Of a stretch of 64,000 nucleotides of DNA, positions 63,780 to 64,000 are shown piece after piece. The first letter of the stretch is position 1; every line of letters begins with the position of its first letter. The notes below the pieces were generated by a model. The model searched no databases and was not told the DNA's origin. It saw only the letters and a program-made list of their open reading frames with translations. Source of the stretch: Xanthomonas sp. NCPPB 1128 (GTDB taxonomy: Bacteria > Pseudomonadota > Gammaproteobacteria > Xanthomonadales > Xanthomonadaceae); contig NZ_LFME01000010.1 of the NCBI RefSeq assembly GCF_001043115.1, positions 56,461 to 120,460 on the forward strand, in the 5' to 3' direction. The position numbers and the translations under genes were made by a program.

Positions 63780-64000
63780 TCGGCTCGCATCTCCGCAGCG
63801 GTGGCGCCGCGCCCCTGGCGCGTGTCCGGTGCCCGGCGGCGCCGGACCTGGCGCAGATGGTAGACGTTTTCGGTGCCGGCATCGGCGCTGGGCCGGGCCG
63901 CAACCCAGGCAGGGCAAGGCCCGGCGTTCCGACGAACGGTCTTCACACGACCCTCAAGGCGTCAGATCGACGGCCGCTACACCCCTTATCGCGTCGTGCG
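63780..64000. other. End of window, no gene recognised
   Basis: The last 220 bases contain the promoter side of the DUF2339 gene and nothing I can call. Any neighbouring gene lies beyond the window or is not identifiable from this stub. Confidence 0.4.

Overview
The window looks like chromosomal DNA of a plant-associated Xanthomonadaceae bacterium, most likely Xanthomonas. It is strongly GC-rich. It carries the dispersed short repeats I associate with that group: GTAG-headed palindromes around 'GGCTTCAGCC' or 'GACTTCAGTC', GGGATTGGGGATTCG-type strings, and CCCTCACCCC/CCCCTCTCCC hairpins. The gene set is also typical: a fused cysN/cysC, a TonB receptor with a PepSY partner, and a pgk-gph-pyk-fba glycolytic run. 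The species is not determined. I recognised no tRNA, rRNA, CRISPR array, integrase, transposase or phage gene.

Layout. 1-5.2 kb is housekeeping: the end of an SLC13-type transporter, a small Rieske protein, a small membrane protein, a fumarylacetoacetate-hydrolase-family enzyme, MscL, a secreted M28 peptidase and a LacI-type regulator. 5.2-6.5 kb holds the most unusual locus: a 26-residue peptide gene ending in SYAWYIWY, followed by a 349-residue cytochrome P450. This is the arrangement of a cittilin-type RiPP, in which a P450 crosslinks aromatic side chains of a C-terminal core. 6.7-11.7 kb holds a TrmH-family RNA methyltransferase, a secreted protein of uncertain family, a GNAT acetyltransferase, and an overlapping polysaccharide deacetylase and glycosyltransferase. 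11.7-18.8 kb holds a two-gene RND efflux operon and an exported M1 aminopeptidase.

19.5-38.4 kb is a sulfate-assimilation and cysteine island. cysD-cysNC and cysJ-cysI-cysH diverge from one promoter region, and cysB and cysG-cysK diverge from a second. Together they cover sulfate activation (ATP sulfurylase and APS kinase), PAPS reduction, sulfite reduction with siroheme supply, cysteine synthesis and the LysR-type regulator. Between the two halves lie a probable copper-related outer-membrane uptake operon (DUF2946, TonB receptor, PepSY), an ArsC-like reductase, a GAF-domain histidine kinase and a LURP-one-like protein. Dispersed repeats have entered the island; one is read in frame as the N-terminus of CysN.

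38.5-42.1 kb is a set of single genes: a TPR protein, a nucleoside hydrolase, an ICMT-like methyltransferase, a tail-anchored protein with L7/L12-like helices and a macrodomain protein. 42.3-50.3 kb is a two-partner secretion locus (tpsB and a 2080-residue tpsA with GLUG, YDG and five near-identical MBG-like repeats). It is closed by a 17-bp perfect hairpin and followed by a divergent histidine kinase and response-regulator pair. 53.3-63.8 kb, all on the minus strand, reads DUF2339, DUF3999, pgk, gph-like HAD phosphatase, pyk, an HD-GYP protein and class I fba.
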